In this document: piece by piece, positions 1 through 10,152 of the stretch
Numbering within the stretch: the first letter of the stretch is position 1
How the letters are laid out: each line of letters starts with the position of its first letter
From: Antedon bifida
Lineage: Eukaryota; Echinodermata; Crinoidea; Comatulida; Antedonidae
DNA: 64,000 bases
Direction: 5' to 3'
Assembly (NCBI GenBank): GCA_963402885.1
Contig: OY727100.1
Location: forward strand, 13,857,395-13,921,394
Made by a program: the position numbers and the translations under genes
Notes under the pieces: model-generated
Seen by the model: the letters and a program-made list of their open reading frames with translations, nothing else
Database searches by the model: none
What the model was told of the DNA's origin: nothing

Positions 1-735
1 AGGGCATTCTCCACTCCGGTAACGTTTTCACTGACCTCCGCCGTTGGTGGTGGGGTAGGTGAAGTGTTAAGAAATCACCGCCAGGTTTCCTCCTGCTCCT
101 CTACTGACAAGGGGCACCACCTTCCATCTACCTGTCGGCTGGGTATTTATCTAGCACATATAACTTATCCCCTGGTTGTAGGGGCGGGCGAGGACACAGA
201 GGTCGTAGTCTCTCTTCATTCGTCGCTGCGTCTCTCCCAGTCGTGTGCTTCACGGATTGAATGTGTGAGCGGCCACGTAGCTGTCGGGTGTTTGAGCAGC
301 TGTAAACATGAGATCGGCTGGGAGATTGATCTCGTGAACTTTACATAAAGAACTTTCGAAATTACTCCCCTGATCAGAGTGGAGTTGCAAAAATGCATAC
401 CGAACCGGGAGAAGAAATTCCCTACCACGACTTGAGCCGTTACCTCCACTGTCTGACAAGGGAGTGGGCTGGCTACAACACATTTGTTGAATTGGTCTAC
501 CATAATGAGAATGTATACATTGTCCATGTTGGTTTTAGGTAAGGGCCCAAGGAAATCAATATGTACCTGTTCCATGGGTGTACCTGCATGAAAGTTGGTT
601 TAGGGTACTGGCTTTACGACCGGTTGTCGTATTGCAGTTACACACTTCACAGTTGACTTCGCAGTTGATATCCATGGACATACCATACCAAAAGAATTTT
701 ATCTTGGTTGTTATTCTAAGAAGTTTTGCTTGTTG
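1..735 (-). pseudogene. Ty3-type integrase relic, cut by window edge
   Basis: Minus-strand translation shows the main parts of a retroelement integrase, the enzyme that inserts the cDNA copy into host DNA. From right to left there is the end of the N-terminal zinc-binding module (FWYGMSMDI, then a C-x2-C-like CEVCN near 640-690). Next comes the start of the catalytic core (VHIDFLGPLP, then VDQF, at about 490-575), and then, in a different frame, LHSDQGSNF, which carries the second core aspartate (about 370-400). Leftwards a basic tail resembling the integrase C-terminus runs to the window edge with stops. The frame changes and stop codons show it is dead. Family knowledge: this order is typical of Ty3/mdg4 elements. 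No LTR is visible because the element runs off the left edge. Confidence 0.75.
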
Positions 736-1185
736 GTGAGATACATCATACGCACGACACAAATCAATAGCGTCTTTCAATGTAAGATTTTGTTTAACCA
801 GCAATCGCTGACGTCATTATGTAAGTTGGCTAAGACTTGTAATTTTGGTACAAATGAAGAGCTCCGAGATAGAATTGTTGTAAGTGTAATCAATAGTTTC
901 ATCTTCACGCTGATTCCTTTTATTGAACAATGTCTCATATATTTCATTAGATTCTCCAATACAATATTTATCAAACTTGCCAAATATAACAACAATGTCA
1001 TGACGATTTTCGTGTGGTTCCCAATAAAACCCATCAAAAGTTTTGAATGCTTCCTCTCCAATACAGGCTAAAAACACAGCCCCTCTGTATTTAATTGTTT
1101 CTTCATTCAGCCTAGAAGCTAATTCATAATTCTTCCACTGCCATTTGTACTTTCTCCACTTGGATTCAACGTTTCTAGATCTCAT
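736..1185 (-). pseudogene. Ty3-type gag relic fused to integrase
   Basis: The minus-strand reading from 1185 begins MRSRNVESKWRKYKWQW and continues with ASRLNEETIKYRGAVFLACIGEEAF and later KFDKYCIGESNEIYE and NQREDETIDYTYN. This is the spacing seen in capsid proteins of invertebrate Ty3-type elements (W-x2-W, GEEA, a K-F-D/E-x-YC segment, then Q-x2-GETID-like). Near 810 the frame breaks and resumes in another frame with LTLKDAIDLCRAYDVSHQQAK (740-790), the usual C-terminal gag segment. That frame then reads straight into the integrase zinc module. The nucleocapsid zinc knuckle, protease, reverse transcriptase and RNase H are therefore missing, which suggests an internal deletion. Non-functional. 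Confidence 0.75.
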
Positions 1186-1543
1186 TTACTAGGTACCGGT
1201 ATTGATGGATGATATTTTGGTGTAGCGGCGATACGCTGAGCTTGTACTAGCTACAGCAGACGACTCCTCAGAGCGCTGCTTCATGGTTAACAATTACGTA
1301 AATTAACGAACCGTTTTCTGGTAAAAACTGCAAGAAATAACATTTTCAACTGCGTTGGTAGTTTCCTTATTCCGTCGCCAAAATGATGTATTTGTGCTAA
1401 TACATTGCACACTTGTCTATCTATCTATCTAATCTATATAAACTACAACATAACAACGACAACTTTAATACCCTTCAAGTTCTAAATCGGTACAGCCAAT
1501 CCCAAACTTTGATACTGTACATTCAAACCGCAGTGCGCGTCGC
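1186..1543. other. Spacer between gag relic and LINE
   Basis: About 360 bases with no supportable gene. Just upstream of the gag relic a short minus-strand reading (1285-1193) ends in two stops and may be decayed gag leader. A small TCTA microsatellite lies at about 1415-1432. The GC-rich stretch at 1530-1551 borders the LINE insertion. Confidence 0.5.
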
Positions 1544-1627
1544 GCGCACAAGACAGTAATAATAATAATAATAACTGGTACTTGATATAGCGCATTATGC
1601 TTTACAAAGACAGACAATTTTGAAAAA

Positions 1628-3345
1628 TTACAAATTAAAAAGGTAAGTTTTGAGGAGAGATTTGAAGACACTGGTGGAAGTAGCCTGACGGATTTCAATA
1701 GGCAACGCATTCCATAGAGAAACGGATGCCAAAGAAAATGAACGATTTCCATAAAACTTAGTGGAGGGATGAAAAATATGGGCAAGAAGAGACTCAGATC
1801 TAGATCTCAGAGACCGCTTAGGAACATAAGGTTGAATAAGTTCAGAAATGAACTTAGATGAAGAATTATGAAGAGCTTTGAAAACAAATAGCAGGATCTT
1901 GAAGGTAATTCTTTGTGTTACCGGAAGCCAGTGAAGCTGTCTCAGCACAGGTGTGATATGTTGCCTTATGGGGCTTTGAACGACCAATCGGGCAGCTGTG
2001 TTCTGGACTCGCTGAATTTTAGAGATATCCTTTGCTGGTAAGCCATAAAGTAATGAGTTACAACAGTCTAGCCTTGATGTAACAAAGGCGTGAACAAGAA
2101 TCTCAGTTGATCTTGAATCCAGGTACTTCCGAATGCTTCCAATTTTACGAATAGCGTGAAGCCCAGCTTTGCAGATGTTATGTACCTGATTGGACATACT
2201 AAGCGTTGAATCCATGACAACTCCAAGGTTTCTACAGCATGACGAAGGTTGAATGAAAGAATTACCAATCTTAGCAGAGGCAGTCCAACACGCAGGCTTA
2301 AAACGAGAAGAAAAATGAATAAGTTCTGTTTTAGCATCATTCATAACCAGGTTGTTAGATTGACACCATGCTCTGACTTCGGGATTACAGAATTCAAGTT
2401 TACTGACAGCAGAATTACGCTGATTAGGGTTGAAAGTGACATAAAGCTGAGTGTCATCAGCATACGCCATACACTTCACATTGTGAGATTCAATGAGGTC
2501 AAGTAGTGGGGCGGTAAATAAAATAAACAGAAGAGGACCAACCACAGACCCTTGTGGAACACCAACTGTAAGCAGAGTCGGGTTCGACAAAACATCCTTG
2601 ATGACAATGGACTGGGACCTATCATTTAGATATGATGCAAACCAATTATGACCAATTCCAGAGATACCGTAACGTGATGATAGACGATGTAGTAACTGCT
2701 TATGGTTGATGGTGTCAAAAGCAGCACTGAAGTCCAAAAGGACCATAAGAACCTCATTATGGTTGTCAAGTGCAATGCTAATATCATTATGCACAAGAAG
2801 AAGTGCAGATTCTACACTATGGTTTGGACGATAGGCGGATTGTCTAGTGGCAAATAACCCATTTCTATTCAGATATGATTGCAGCTGACTGGACACAACC
2901 CTCTCAATAATTTTTCCAAGAAATAGAAGATTGGAAATGGGTCTGTAACTTGCAAATTCCTCAACATCCAAAGATGGCTTCTTTAACAATGGTGTTATGC
3001 AGGCATGTTTGAGTGAAGATGGAAAGATACCTGAGCTCAGTGAGGTGTTGACAACTTTGGTAAGGAAGGGAAGAAGGGAAGGAAGACAAGTCTTAAATAA
3101 TTTAAGCGGATCCAGAGAGCAAGAGGTAATGGAGGCTGACCTAATGACATTAAGTAAATCATCAGCAGAGACAGGGTCAAAGGAATTGAAATTACTTTTA
3201 CATGATTGAGATTCAACAGAATGAGGGAAGGTTGATGAAAAAGTTCTGCAATATCTCTCAATCTTATTCTTAAAAAAGTCAGAGAATAGATTTGCAAGAG
3301 TTTTAGCATCATCATGAGCTGGAAGAGGACTAGTAGGCAGTAGAT
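1628..3345 (-). pseudogene. LINE ORF2, reverse transcriptase half
   Basis: Open on the minus strand from about 3345 to the stop at 1628. The first part (3345-2990) has no ATG, GTG or TTG and reads LLPTSPLPAHDDAKTL onward; it is the linker after the endonuclease. Counting residues from the TTG codon at 2989, reverse transcriptase motifs are YRPIS (15-19), LLDFSAAFD with the first catalytic Asp (about 84-92), GVPQGSVVGP (143-152) and YADD with the catalytic Asp pair (176-179). A thumb and C-terminal region follow, ending in SLLKTYLFNL. All catalytic motifs are intact. The frame is offset from the endonuclease half by a single indel in the 3330-3350 region, where the upstream frame hits a stop (TSTAY then TAG). 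The element copies its own RNA into DNA at a nicked target; this copy cannot make the full protein without frameshifting. Confidence 0.85.
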
Positions 3346-4724
3346 GTTAACTTGTCAACAACACGGAATAACTTGCGTTGATCACATCCTAATACCTCAT
3401 CTTTGTGATACTCCGTCTTGGCCTTGAAAAGATGTTCATTGTAGTTAGTGCACTGATTATGGTACAGTTGTTTGTCTACCATGAGACCAGATTTCAGCCA
3501 CTTGCGCTCCAGACGTCGACGCTCCTGCTTCATTGAATGATGTTCACCTGTATACCAGGGTGCATGAGGGCGAAGCACAAGAGTGCGATGCATAGGTGGA
3601 GAATGAGAATCTAATATTTTCTGTAACGACACATTATACCCCTTCACCATAGAATCAATGTCAGAGGCCAGGGAACATTGTGAGAGAGAATCAAGAACAT
3701 CAGACTGGAATTTGACGATGTCTATGTTTTTGACATTTCGTGAAACTACTTGTGTTATGCTGGGCCCAGGACGATTGATGTCAACCTGACACTTAATGGC
3801 ATGGTCCGAAGGCATACCATGTTGGATGGATATTTTGCTAAGCAGGTCAGATTCTTTGCGGGAGATAAGTAAATCTAATGTATGGTTGGCGATGTGAGTT
3901 GGGTCATGGATGTGCTGATATAAATCGAATGTCTCAAGAGTGTTGAGGAACAATACAGCATCCCTGTTGTTAGAATTATCAACATGAAAGTTAAAATCGC
4001 CTAAAATGACTAACTTGGAGGAGTTCACACTTAATGATTCTAGTAAAGAAGAAAATTCATTAATGAACATAGATGAGGTTAATTTGTTTTTGGCATTTGG
4101 AGGAACCCTATAGACAACCACAAGCTGAAAAGAGGAAGAAAAAGAAGCCAAAGTAATCTTTGAGCATTCCATGGATTTGAAAGGAGGAGACTCGCAACAA
4201 TGTATCTGAATACCATCACGAACAATGACTGCAATGCCACCACCCCGGCCATGAGTCCGAGGGGTATGAACAACATTGTAGTTAGGCAGTGTTGTTTTTA
4301 TATCAGCAATGGTGCGATCATCTCTACTATCACCCGTCAGCCATGTCTCCACAACAGCCAGTATATCAAGATGATTATCAATGATAAAATCACAGAGCGC
4401 AGTTGATTTGTTCTTGGCTCTAATAGATCTGGCATTCCATGTGGCTAAGTTAATCTTAGCACCCGAGTGACTGGGCAGGCGATGGCTGATGGTGGTGGGG
4501 TAGCATAAGTTGGTAAAGTTGACACCACGACCTGCTTTAGGTAAAGAATGCTGGGTAGAAAGAACAGGTATAGGTTTCCGAATAGTAACTCTTTTACCAG
4601 CCCTACAGCCACGGTATGATCTGAAAATACCGCATTCTTTCAACACCTGATATGTAGAGGGGGAAATCCATTGTCTACGACAATTCCGAAGTTGTAGTAG
4701 CGTACCCCTACTATACACACGCAA
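3330..4724 (-). pseudogene. LINE ORF2, endonuclease half
   Basis: A 464-residue minus-strand reading. The N-terminal 60 residues (YSRGTLLQLR, LKECGIFRSYRGCRAGKR) match the lead-in usual for L2/CR1-type ORF2 proteins, so the start is near natural. An apurinic/apyrimidinic-type endonuclease domain follows: TWNARS with catalytic Asn (residue 97), ETW with catalytic Glu (126), GRGGGIAV (159-166), GDFNFH (242-247) and SDH (306-308). These residues cleave target DNA to prime reverse transcription. All are present. The frame ends prematurely at VDKLTSTAY; the true continuation lies in the next frame, so the two halves are one ORF2 split by an indel. Confidence 0.85.
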
Positions 4725-5102
4725 GTCAAAGGTAGATACAGGGCTAGGCCCAGTATAGAGAGATGGACAGACACCAAAGGAATTAATGGGGCTAGGCCTA
4801 GGCCAGCATACTGTAGCACAGGGCTAGGCCTAATGTTTACATCAGGTTGAGGGGGCCAAAAGGGCTTACCAACAGTGAACCATTCAGACCAAATAGGCTG
4901 TACTCCACCAGTTTGAAGCCTACAAAAATCACTACTAAAAACACTAAAATAAGAAGCAGAAGTGAAATATTGAGGAAAATAAGTCATCTTCTGGATTCAA
5001 TGTTGAAACAATTACATTGAATCAATAAAAATATGGTCAAAAAAGTGGAAATTAATTAAAATTTCCAGGAACAATGTAAAGGCAGCTATAGCACACAGCT
5101 CA
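4725..5102 (-). other. LINE 5' region with GGGCTAGGCC motif
   Basis: Upstream part of the LINE. The 10-mer GGGCTAGGCC occurs three times (4741, 4789, 4821), twice extended to GGGCTAGGCCTA, which contains the palindrome TAGGCCTA. A minus-strand open stretch from 4987 overlaps ORF2 but is hydrophobic and low in LINE-like motifs, so I do not call it ORF1. The cluster may be a promoter repeat of the element (inference). Confidence 0.4.
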
Positions 5103-5203
5103 GCGCACAAATAAATGTTTGTATACATAAACACTGCACATGGGGCCGTCACGTTTCTGTACCAGTGCTGGTGGTGATGCCCACTCTCAGATGGAGGGTT
5201 GAA

Positions 5204-5716
5204 TCACACCAGGTCAGAGCATCGGAATGGAAAGGAGAAGCGAAGGCGATGGGAAGGTATGTGAAGAGGAAGGTCAGAGAGATATAAAGGGGATTTGAAC
5301 GAGAGAGCTTTATAGGTTAAGAGAAGTTGTCCGAAGTCTACCATGGCCCCATTTTTTACCAGGAAATCCTGACCTAACAACATTTCATCGTGAGTCGGTG
5401 CTACATAGAAGAATTCAGTGTAGGCATCCGACCCTAGCCTAAAATGAATAGGTCCAACCTTGTAACCAGGCTTCGATGTACCTCTACCTGCTAGGGTAAA
5501 GTTGAGCTTGGCCACAATAGCAATAGGTGGTTTAGGAACTAGACGGGAATATACGTTATCTGAGAGTATTGTCCGGTCCGCAGTGATGTCCACAACAGCT
5601 GTCACTTCAGTCTGGTTTACATAGACCATGGTGTATAAGGCTTGGTTGCATCGTACTCTATTGATAACGATTGTTTTTTCACTTTCTTCCACCTGCCTCT
5701 GCTGACTGACATCCAC
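5204..5716 (-). pseudogene. Retropepsin-like protease relic of second retroelement
   Basis: A 170-residue minus-strand reading shaped like the aspartic protease that processes retroelement polyproteins: TAVVDITADRTILSD (39-53), a flap-like TLAGRGTSKPGYKVG (74-88), then MLLGQDFLVKNGAMVDFG (112-129). In this family the active site is D-T-G-A; here it reads D43-I44-T45-A46, so two of three catalytic-triad residues are changed and the enzyme should be inactive. It is followed on its 3' side (5203-5111) by non-coding sequence up to the LINE insertion. No reverse transcriptase follows, so the element is broken. It differs from the element at 1-1185. Confidence 0.75.
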
Positions 5717-5739
5717 CCCGCAGCACCCTGAGGTCCCAA

Positions 5740-6310
5740 TGGTTCATTGGTCTTGGCATCGAGACGGCCCATGCACAATTTCACGAATGCCCTCTGATGC
5801 AGTCTTTTGGTAGTTCACGGAAAGCCTTCCTCATTAGGGTGAGTACTCTGTCGCTCCAGTCTTCAATAGATTCACCTTCCTGTTGAATGACCTCCAACTT
5901 CACTTGCAAGACTTCAGGTAATTCCTCAGCCTTGAAGCTCCTATAATGTGCGAAAGATAAATCTCGGTTCATATGAGTGAGGTTAATGAAGTAATTGGCT
6001 CAGTGGCTGCGATGTCTTTAAGAACTCATCATTTTCGGTATGAAATAAAGGTTGTGCATATTCCCCCTCGCTCTTGCTGCCGTCATAATACGTATGGTCA
6101 TTATTATCATAAGCCCAGTCAACATGACGTCTCTGAGGTACCTCTGTAGATGTCCACCCTGCTGGTAGGTTCCCCCTCTGTTATGGTATTGGGGCTTTTG
6201 AGAGACGGGGGTGTACGCCGACAAGGTACCCCTCATATTAGACTGTTCAGCCTCTGGAGTCACCTGGGCCCTGGAATTCGTAATGTAACGCATGTGACCT
6301 CAGGTCACAC
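5740..6310 (-). pseudogene. gag relic upstream of the protease
   Basis: Minus-strand pieces in more than one frame lead into the protease relic. The segment 5972-5781 reads ELPEVLQVKLEVIQQEGES, then IEDWSDRVLTLMRKAFRELP. This is the E-x-(I/L)-E-x-W-x-D-R-V pattern of a zinc-knuckle gag type different from the left-hand gag. The segment 6293-6018 carries a Gln/Gly/Arg-rich start and needs a frameshift near 6130 to continue. No intact CCHC knuckle was seen. This and the protease probably belong to one decayed element. Confidence 0.55.
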
Positions 6311-6792
6311 TTTGGGTCATCCCATTATTATATAAGGGGGTTTTCACTACACTAGGGCTAGAGGCCTAGATATAGTAGGAGGTAGGTAGCAAGGAAGGGA
6401 AGTGCCCCATTCTCTCGCAGATAGAATTCGCAATACATGATAGCCTACAATATATTGATAATATAAGAAAGAAATAGGGGCACGCACATTCGTTGTATTT
6501 TACACTACAGGATTTGTGTTTACTTTTTTCCCCCATTACTTTGCACCATGCATTGTTTTGTGCATTGAAAATTCTCACGATATTAAGATATCTACACAAT
6601 AAACGTTATCAAGGCTACCCTACACATGATTAAGCCTAGTATTTTACAAGAGTACAATATATAAATAATAATAAATTTTACCCCCTCCTAAACCAGAACA
6701 ATACCTCTTCTATTTTTTCCAGTAAAGAGGGAATTTGCAGTAAAGAAAGTAATAATTCTTAAAGTTGTAACCTAGATGTGAAATCTTGAATC
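6311..6792 (+). promoter_or_regulatory. Upstream/5' leader region of coiled-coil gene
   Basis: About 480 bases between the retroelement relics and the first coding ATG. A TATA-like run TATATAAATA lies at 6658-6667, about 135 bases before the ATG, but the background is so AT-rich that this is weak evidence. An in-frame TGA at 6787-6789 immediately precedes the ATG at 6793, so the coding frame cannot extend upstream in this exon. No other feature is seen apart from a GGGCTAGAGGCCTAG stretch at 6355-6369 that resembles the LINE 5' motif. Confidence 0.35.
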
Positions 6793-6945
6793 ATGTCTGC
6801 AAACTGTTACAATCGCCGGGGAAATGTGGAGGAGATAAAAGAACAACATCAACGACTGAGCACCAAACACATTGAGACACTAAAGGTTCTGTCCGACATG
6901 TCAAAAGAAAAGGATAAATTGGTTGCAGAGGTTAAAGAACTTAAG
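6793..6945 (+). CDS. Coiled-coil gene, coding exon 1
   Basis: Starts at ATG 6793 (A at -3, in-frame stop just upstream at 6787) and encodes 51 residues. After a short polar start (MSANCYNRRG) it becomes charged and heptad-like: VEEIKEQHQRLSTKHIETL and SKEKDKLVAEVKELK. The donor is AAG|GTGAAT at 6945/6946, phase 0. Reading on would hit a stop three codons later, which supports splicing here. The 268-base intron to exon 2 is the shortest in the gene and holds nothing else notable. Confidence 0.7.
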
Positions 6946-7213
6946 GTGAATAACTGAATTATGAACAAATGAAAAACCTTTACATTGCAGAAGATTTTTC
7001 ATGACACTCAAAAGGAGATTTCACTTTGATTTCAGTCCGATCAACTCTCCCAAAAGATAATTCATTTTCTTATTCTTTGAAATTTTATTGGGAATGTTAA
7101 ATTGTTATCTACTTTAAAACTCACTCACAAATATGTCTTTCATCTGAAACCATGTGAAAAAATGGTTTTAAAAAATTACAAATTTACAAGAAGTTTTTGT
7201 TTTCCTAAATTAG

Positions 7214-7348
7214 GAGGAGTTATTGAAATGTGGTGAATTGCATACAATAGCAAATGACGCAAAGGCCAGAATAAAAAGAGTTCAAGAAGACTGTAACAGG
7301 CGTTTGGATCACAACAACAGAACTTTAACAGAAAAACATCAACACGAG
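7214..7348 (+). CDS. Coiled-coil gene, coding exon 2
   Basis: The acceptor AAATTAG precedes GAG at 7214 and the donor GAG|GTACAT follows 7348; both ends are phase 0. The exon encodes 45 residues: EELLKCGELHTIAN, DAKARIKRVQEDCNRR, then LTEKHQHE. It is alpha-helical and charged in keeping with exon 1. The acceptor lacks a long pyrimidine run but lies after a TTTTTGTTTTCC stretch. Confidence 0.7.
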
Positions 7349-7784
7349 GTACATACAGTAATTTGATCTTTTTTTACAGCTACAGTATGCATGCATAATT
7401 TATTTTTTTCACATCACCAACATGTTGATATACGCACACAATCAACACATATAATCATTTGATATGATTGTGTTAATCCCATAATTATCCAATTTTAAAC
7501 ATATCAATTTTGTCTTGAATGGAAACTAAAACTACCTAAATATTGGATAGATTTTCCTGCAAAAGTCTGAGCAACGGTTTCAGATTATTAAAATATCGTG
7601 TTTGCTGCCCTCTCTAGTTTAAATGTTCTAAATTATGTTAGAGCTGCTCTAAATTATTATTTTATTTACATTAAACAATGATATACAATATATAAATACA
7701 ATTTGTTTTATAAAGGGAAGAACCAAATTTGTCATGTCAACTACAAAAATATAGGCCAAAAAGTGAGATCCAATTTATTATAAT
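7349..7784 (+). other. Start of intron 2
   Basis: AT-rich intronic sequence between exon 2 and the truncated LINE copy. No gene, RNA or repeat that I can support, apart from a short stretch of AT-rich low complexity near 7660-7700. Confidence 0.6.
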
Positions 7785-8218
7785 AATAATAATAACTGGT
7801 ACTTGATATAGCGCATTATGCTGAAAGCCTCAATGCGCTTTACAAAGACAGAAAATTTTGAAAAATTACAAATTAAAAAGGTGGGTTTTGAGGAGAGATT
7901 TGAAGACACTGGTGGAAGTAGCCTGACGGATTTCAATAGGCAACGCATTCCATAGAGAAACGGATGCCGAAGAAAATGAACGATTTCCATAAAACTTAGT
8001 GGAGGGATGAAATATATGGGCAAGAAGAGACTCAGATCGAGATCTCAGAGACCGCTTAGGAACATAAGGTTGAATAAGTTCAGAAATGAACTTAGATGAA
8101 GAATTATGAAGAGCTTTGAAAACAAAGAGCAGGATCTTGAATGTAATTCTTTGTGTTACCGGAAGCCAGTGAAGCTGTCTCAGCACAGGTGTGATATGTT
8201 GCCTTATGGGGCTTTGAA
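7785..8218 (-). mobile_element. 5'-truncated sister copy of the LINE
   Basis: A 434-base copy of the 3' end of the LINE at 1552-5102, same strand, inside intron 2. It encodes the last about 106 residues of the reverse transcriptase C-terminus (8186-7866) with about three differences from the full copy, so the two are closely related and probably young. It ends abruptly in GGGCTTTGAA, where the full copy continues. It keeps 17 bases near 7820-7836 that the long copy lacks. A candidate target-site duplication ATTATAAT lies at 7777-7784 and 8219-8226, but both are in AT-rich sequence. Confidence 0.85.
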
Positions 8219-9192
8219 ATTATAATATATATATACATTATAATGTTACCTGGGTAGGTACAGTACATTTAAATTTGTAAAAAAAACTTAGACTGAGGCA
8301 GGCCATCTGATATCCTGGGACCCTCTTAAAAAAGACAAGATATAAAACTATAAAGCTGCCTTCGTACACATTTTTTGGCAGACTAAATTCACATTTCAAA
8401 TGGTGGTTCAATAATTGTGTGGGAAACTTTTTCATTTGTGCTTTTTAGTCAAGAAAAAAATGGCAAAATCTTCCTACTTTCTAGTAGTTTTATATGGTTA
8501 AGTTTGACAACTCGCTTTGTAACATGACCACAGCCATTTTCCCCATAACTGTTTCTAGTTTCCCACCCGTATTATGATGTACATAATTATACCTGAAATG
8601 CCTTTAACTAAACATGATAGTTATAACATCCCTAGGAGAACATCCCATCATGCCTCACTCCGCTGTCAATACACATGACTAACAATTAAACTGGTTGTCA
8701 TAGTTTTCGTCCAAAAAAACAACATTTAGCAATCATTGTAATGTAACACTGACATAAAAGTCGTGTTTAATTAGTAAAATATGATATTGCATTGTGCTTG
8801 CTGTCATCTATTGTAAAAATAACATAATTTTTCATTTCTCTGAGGAAAAACAGGCCATTAGAAAGTAAAAACAGGCTTGTCATAACAATAAAAAAAAATC
8901 ATTTATGAAATCGTTATTAAGCAAAGTATGGCTCACAAAAAATTGCAGTTTATAATAAATTATTTAAAAAGAATTAAATTGAACTATTATGAAACACTGC
9001 CAACCTTCTCAAAATCATTTGCTTATATTTTTCACAATATTTTTCCCCAAATAAGATACAGTAATTTGCGTTTCATTTGTGCGCATTTACTCTTGCATGG
9101 ATTTTAAGTTTGGGAATACGTGTAGGCTTATATCTCAGAATTACTGAAAACTGTATAGAATAATACAGAGAATCCTGTACAACTTTTACTTG
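8219..9192 (+). other. Intron 2, AT-rich stretch
   Basis: No gene or RNA seen. AT-rich intronic DNA with a (TA)n run at 8222-8234 and several poly-A tracts. Confidence 0.5.
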
Positions 9193-9354
9193 TAAAGCTC
9201 TGTCTACACTATCAAACTTGGTGGGACAAAAAAATGTAATGTGCCCATAGATGGACATGATGATGTCACATCACTGCTATAATTGTACATATAACTACCA
9301 TATTTGGGCTCATCACATTTGTCAAAATAGTTTGATAGTGTAGACAGAGCTTTT
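9193..9354. mobile_element. Inverted-repeat MITE, family 1, copy A
   Basis: About 162 bases ending in inverted repeats: the left end reads TAAAGCTCTGTCTACACTAT and the right end is its near-perfect complement (GATAGTGTAGACAGAGCTTT). The inner part has the family's GTGATGTGCCCAT/ATGATGTCA and ACTACCATATTTGGGC motifs and no ORF. It is one of seven copies in this window. It carries one perfect CArG box (9298-9307). Confidence 0.85.
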
Positions 9355-10152
9355 TGTAACTTTCTGAATATTATTAAAACTGGCAAGAATTTCGGTTTGA
9401 CAGCAATTAAAAATTTAATAAAGTATGTATCAAATTTTGAAATATTATTTACGAAAGTTTAAAGTACTTATGAAAAGAGTTGCATTACTTTTCTATGAAC
9501 CCTATACTAGAGTGCAATCAAATATAATGTACGGAACAATTTACGAGCAACATATGTTTGTATTTTATACTGTCTGGTTGTGTGTTATAGGAGGCAGGGG
9601 TGTTCAGGTTAAGTTAGATAAAATAGTAAACCAATGCTATTCTTACTAACAAACTAACCTAGTAATGAGCATTTTTTTATCACATTTTTATTTACTTTGA
9701 ATAGTAATTCTCATAAACATCTCAGCAGACTAACATAAGGAGTAATTAAAATTTAGGTAACGATGTCTTTTATAATCAGGCATCAGTTATATTAGTTTTG
9801 GCTTTATTTTCTTGTTGATTGTAAAATTCTGTAATTATACTGGCAGGCACTGTTTGTAGAGTATTCTTTGTTTTTCACATGTTTGCTTTCTTTTTTCCCT
9901 AATGAACCTTTCTTTCAAAGATAGGTCAGTATTTGTGAATAACTCGTCCTCTAGATTTGGACATTAAGCAAGTGGTTATATAATAAATACAAATCTAAAA
10001 GAAAATTTTGTATCCAAACATGAAATTTTCTTATTATTTTTATGATTATTATGATTATGAATAATGATTATTATCATTACTGTACAGTTTAGACGCCAAT
10101 TCCTATATTTAATGGATTCTGAAACTCCCAACCTTCTGGAGGAAAATACTAA
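9355..10152 (+). other. Intron 2 between two DNA elements
   Basis: About 800 bases of AT-rich intronic DNA with a short ATT/ATG-rich stretch at 10030-10075. No exon with usable splice sites and no repeat family recognised. Confidence 0.5.

Larger units (their letters stand above)
1552..5102 (-). mobile_element. L2/CR1-type LINE, nearly full length
   Basis: A non-LTR retrotransposon on the minus strand, about 3.55 kb. Its 3' end is at the left: a short untranslated tail containing the reverse complement of TACTTGATATAGCGC and ending in an (ATT)n tract (1556-1576), as in L2/CR1-related elements. ORF2 runs 4724 to 1628 and encodes an apurinic-type endonuclease followed by a reverse transcriptase, with one frameshift at about 3345. 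A candidate 8-bp target-site duplication, GCGCACAA, occurs at 1544-1551 and 5103-5110; this sets the boundaries given here, but 8 bp is short support. No ORF1 is visible between 4725 and 5102, so the copy either lacks one or is 5'-truncated. Confidence 0.85.

Noticed and set aside
4640..4987. Minus-strand 115-residue frame as LINE ORF1
   Set aside because: It overlaps the ORF2 start, is hydrophobic and lacks any ORF1 motif.
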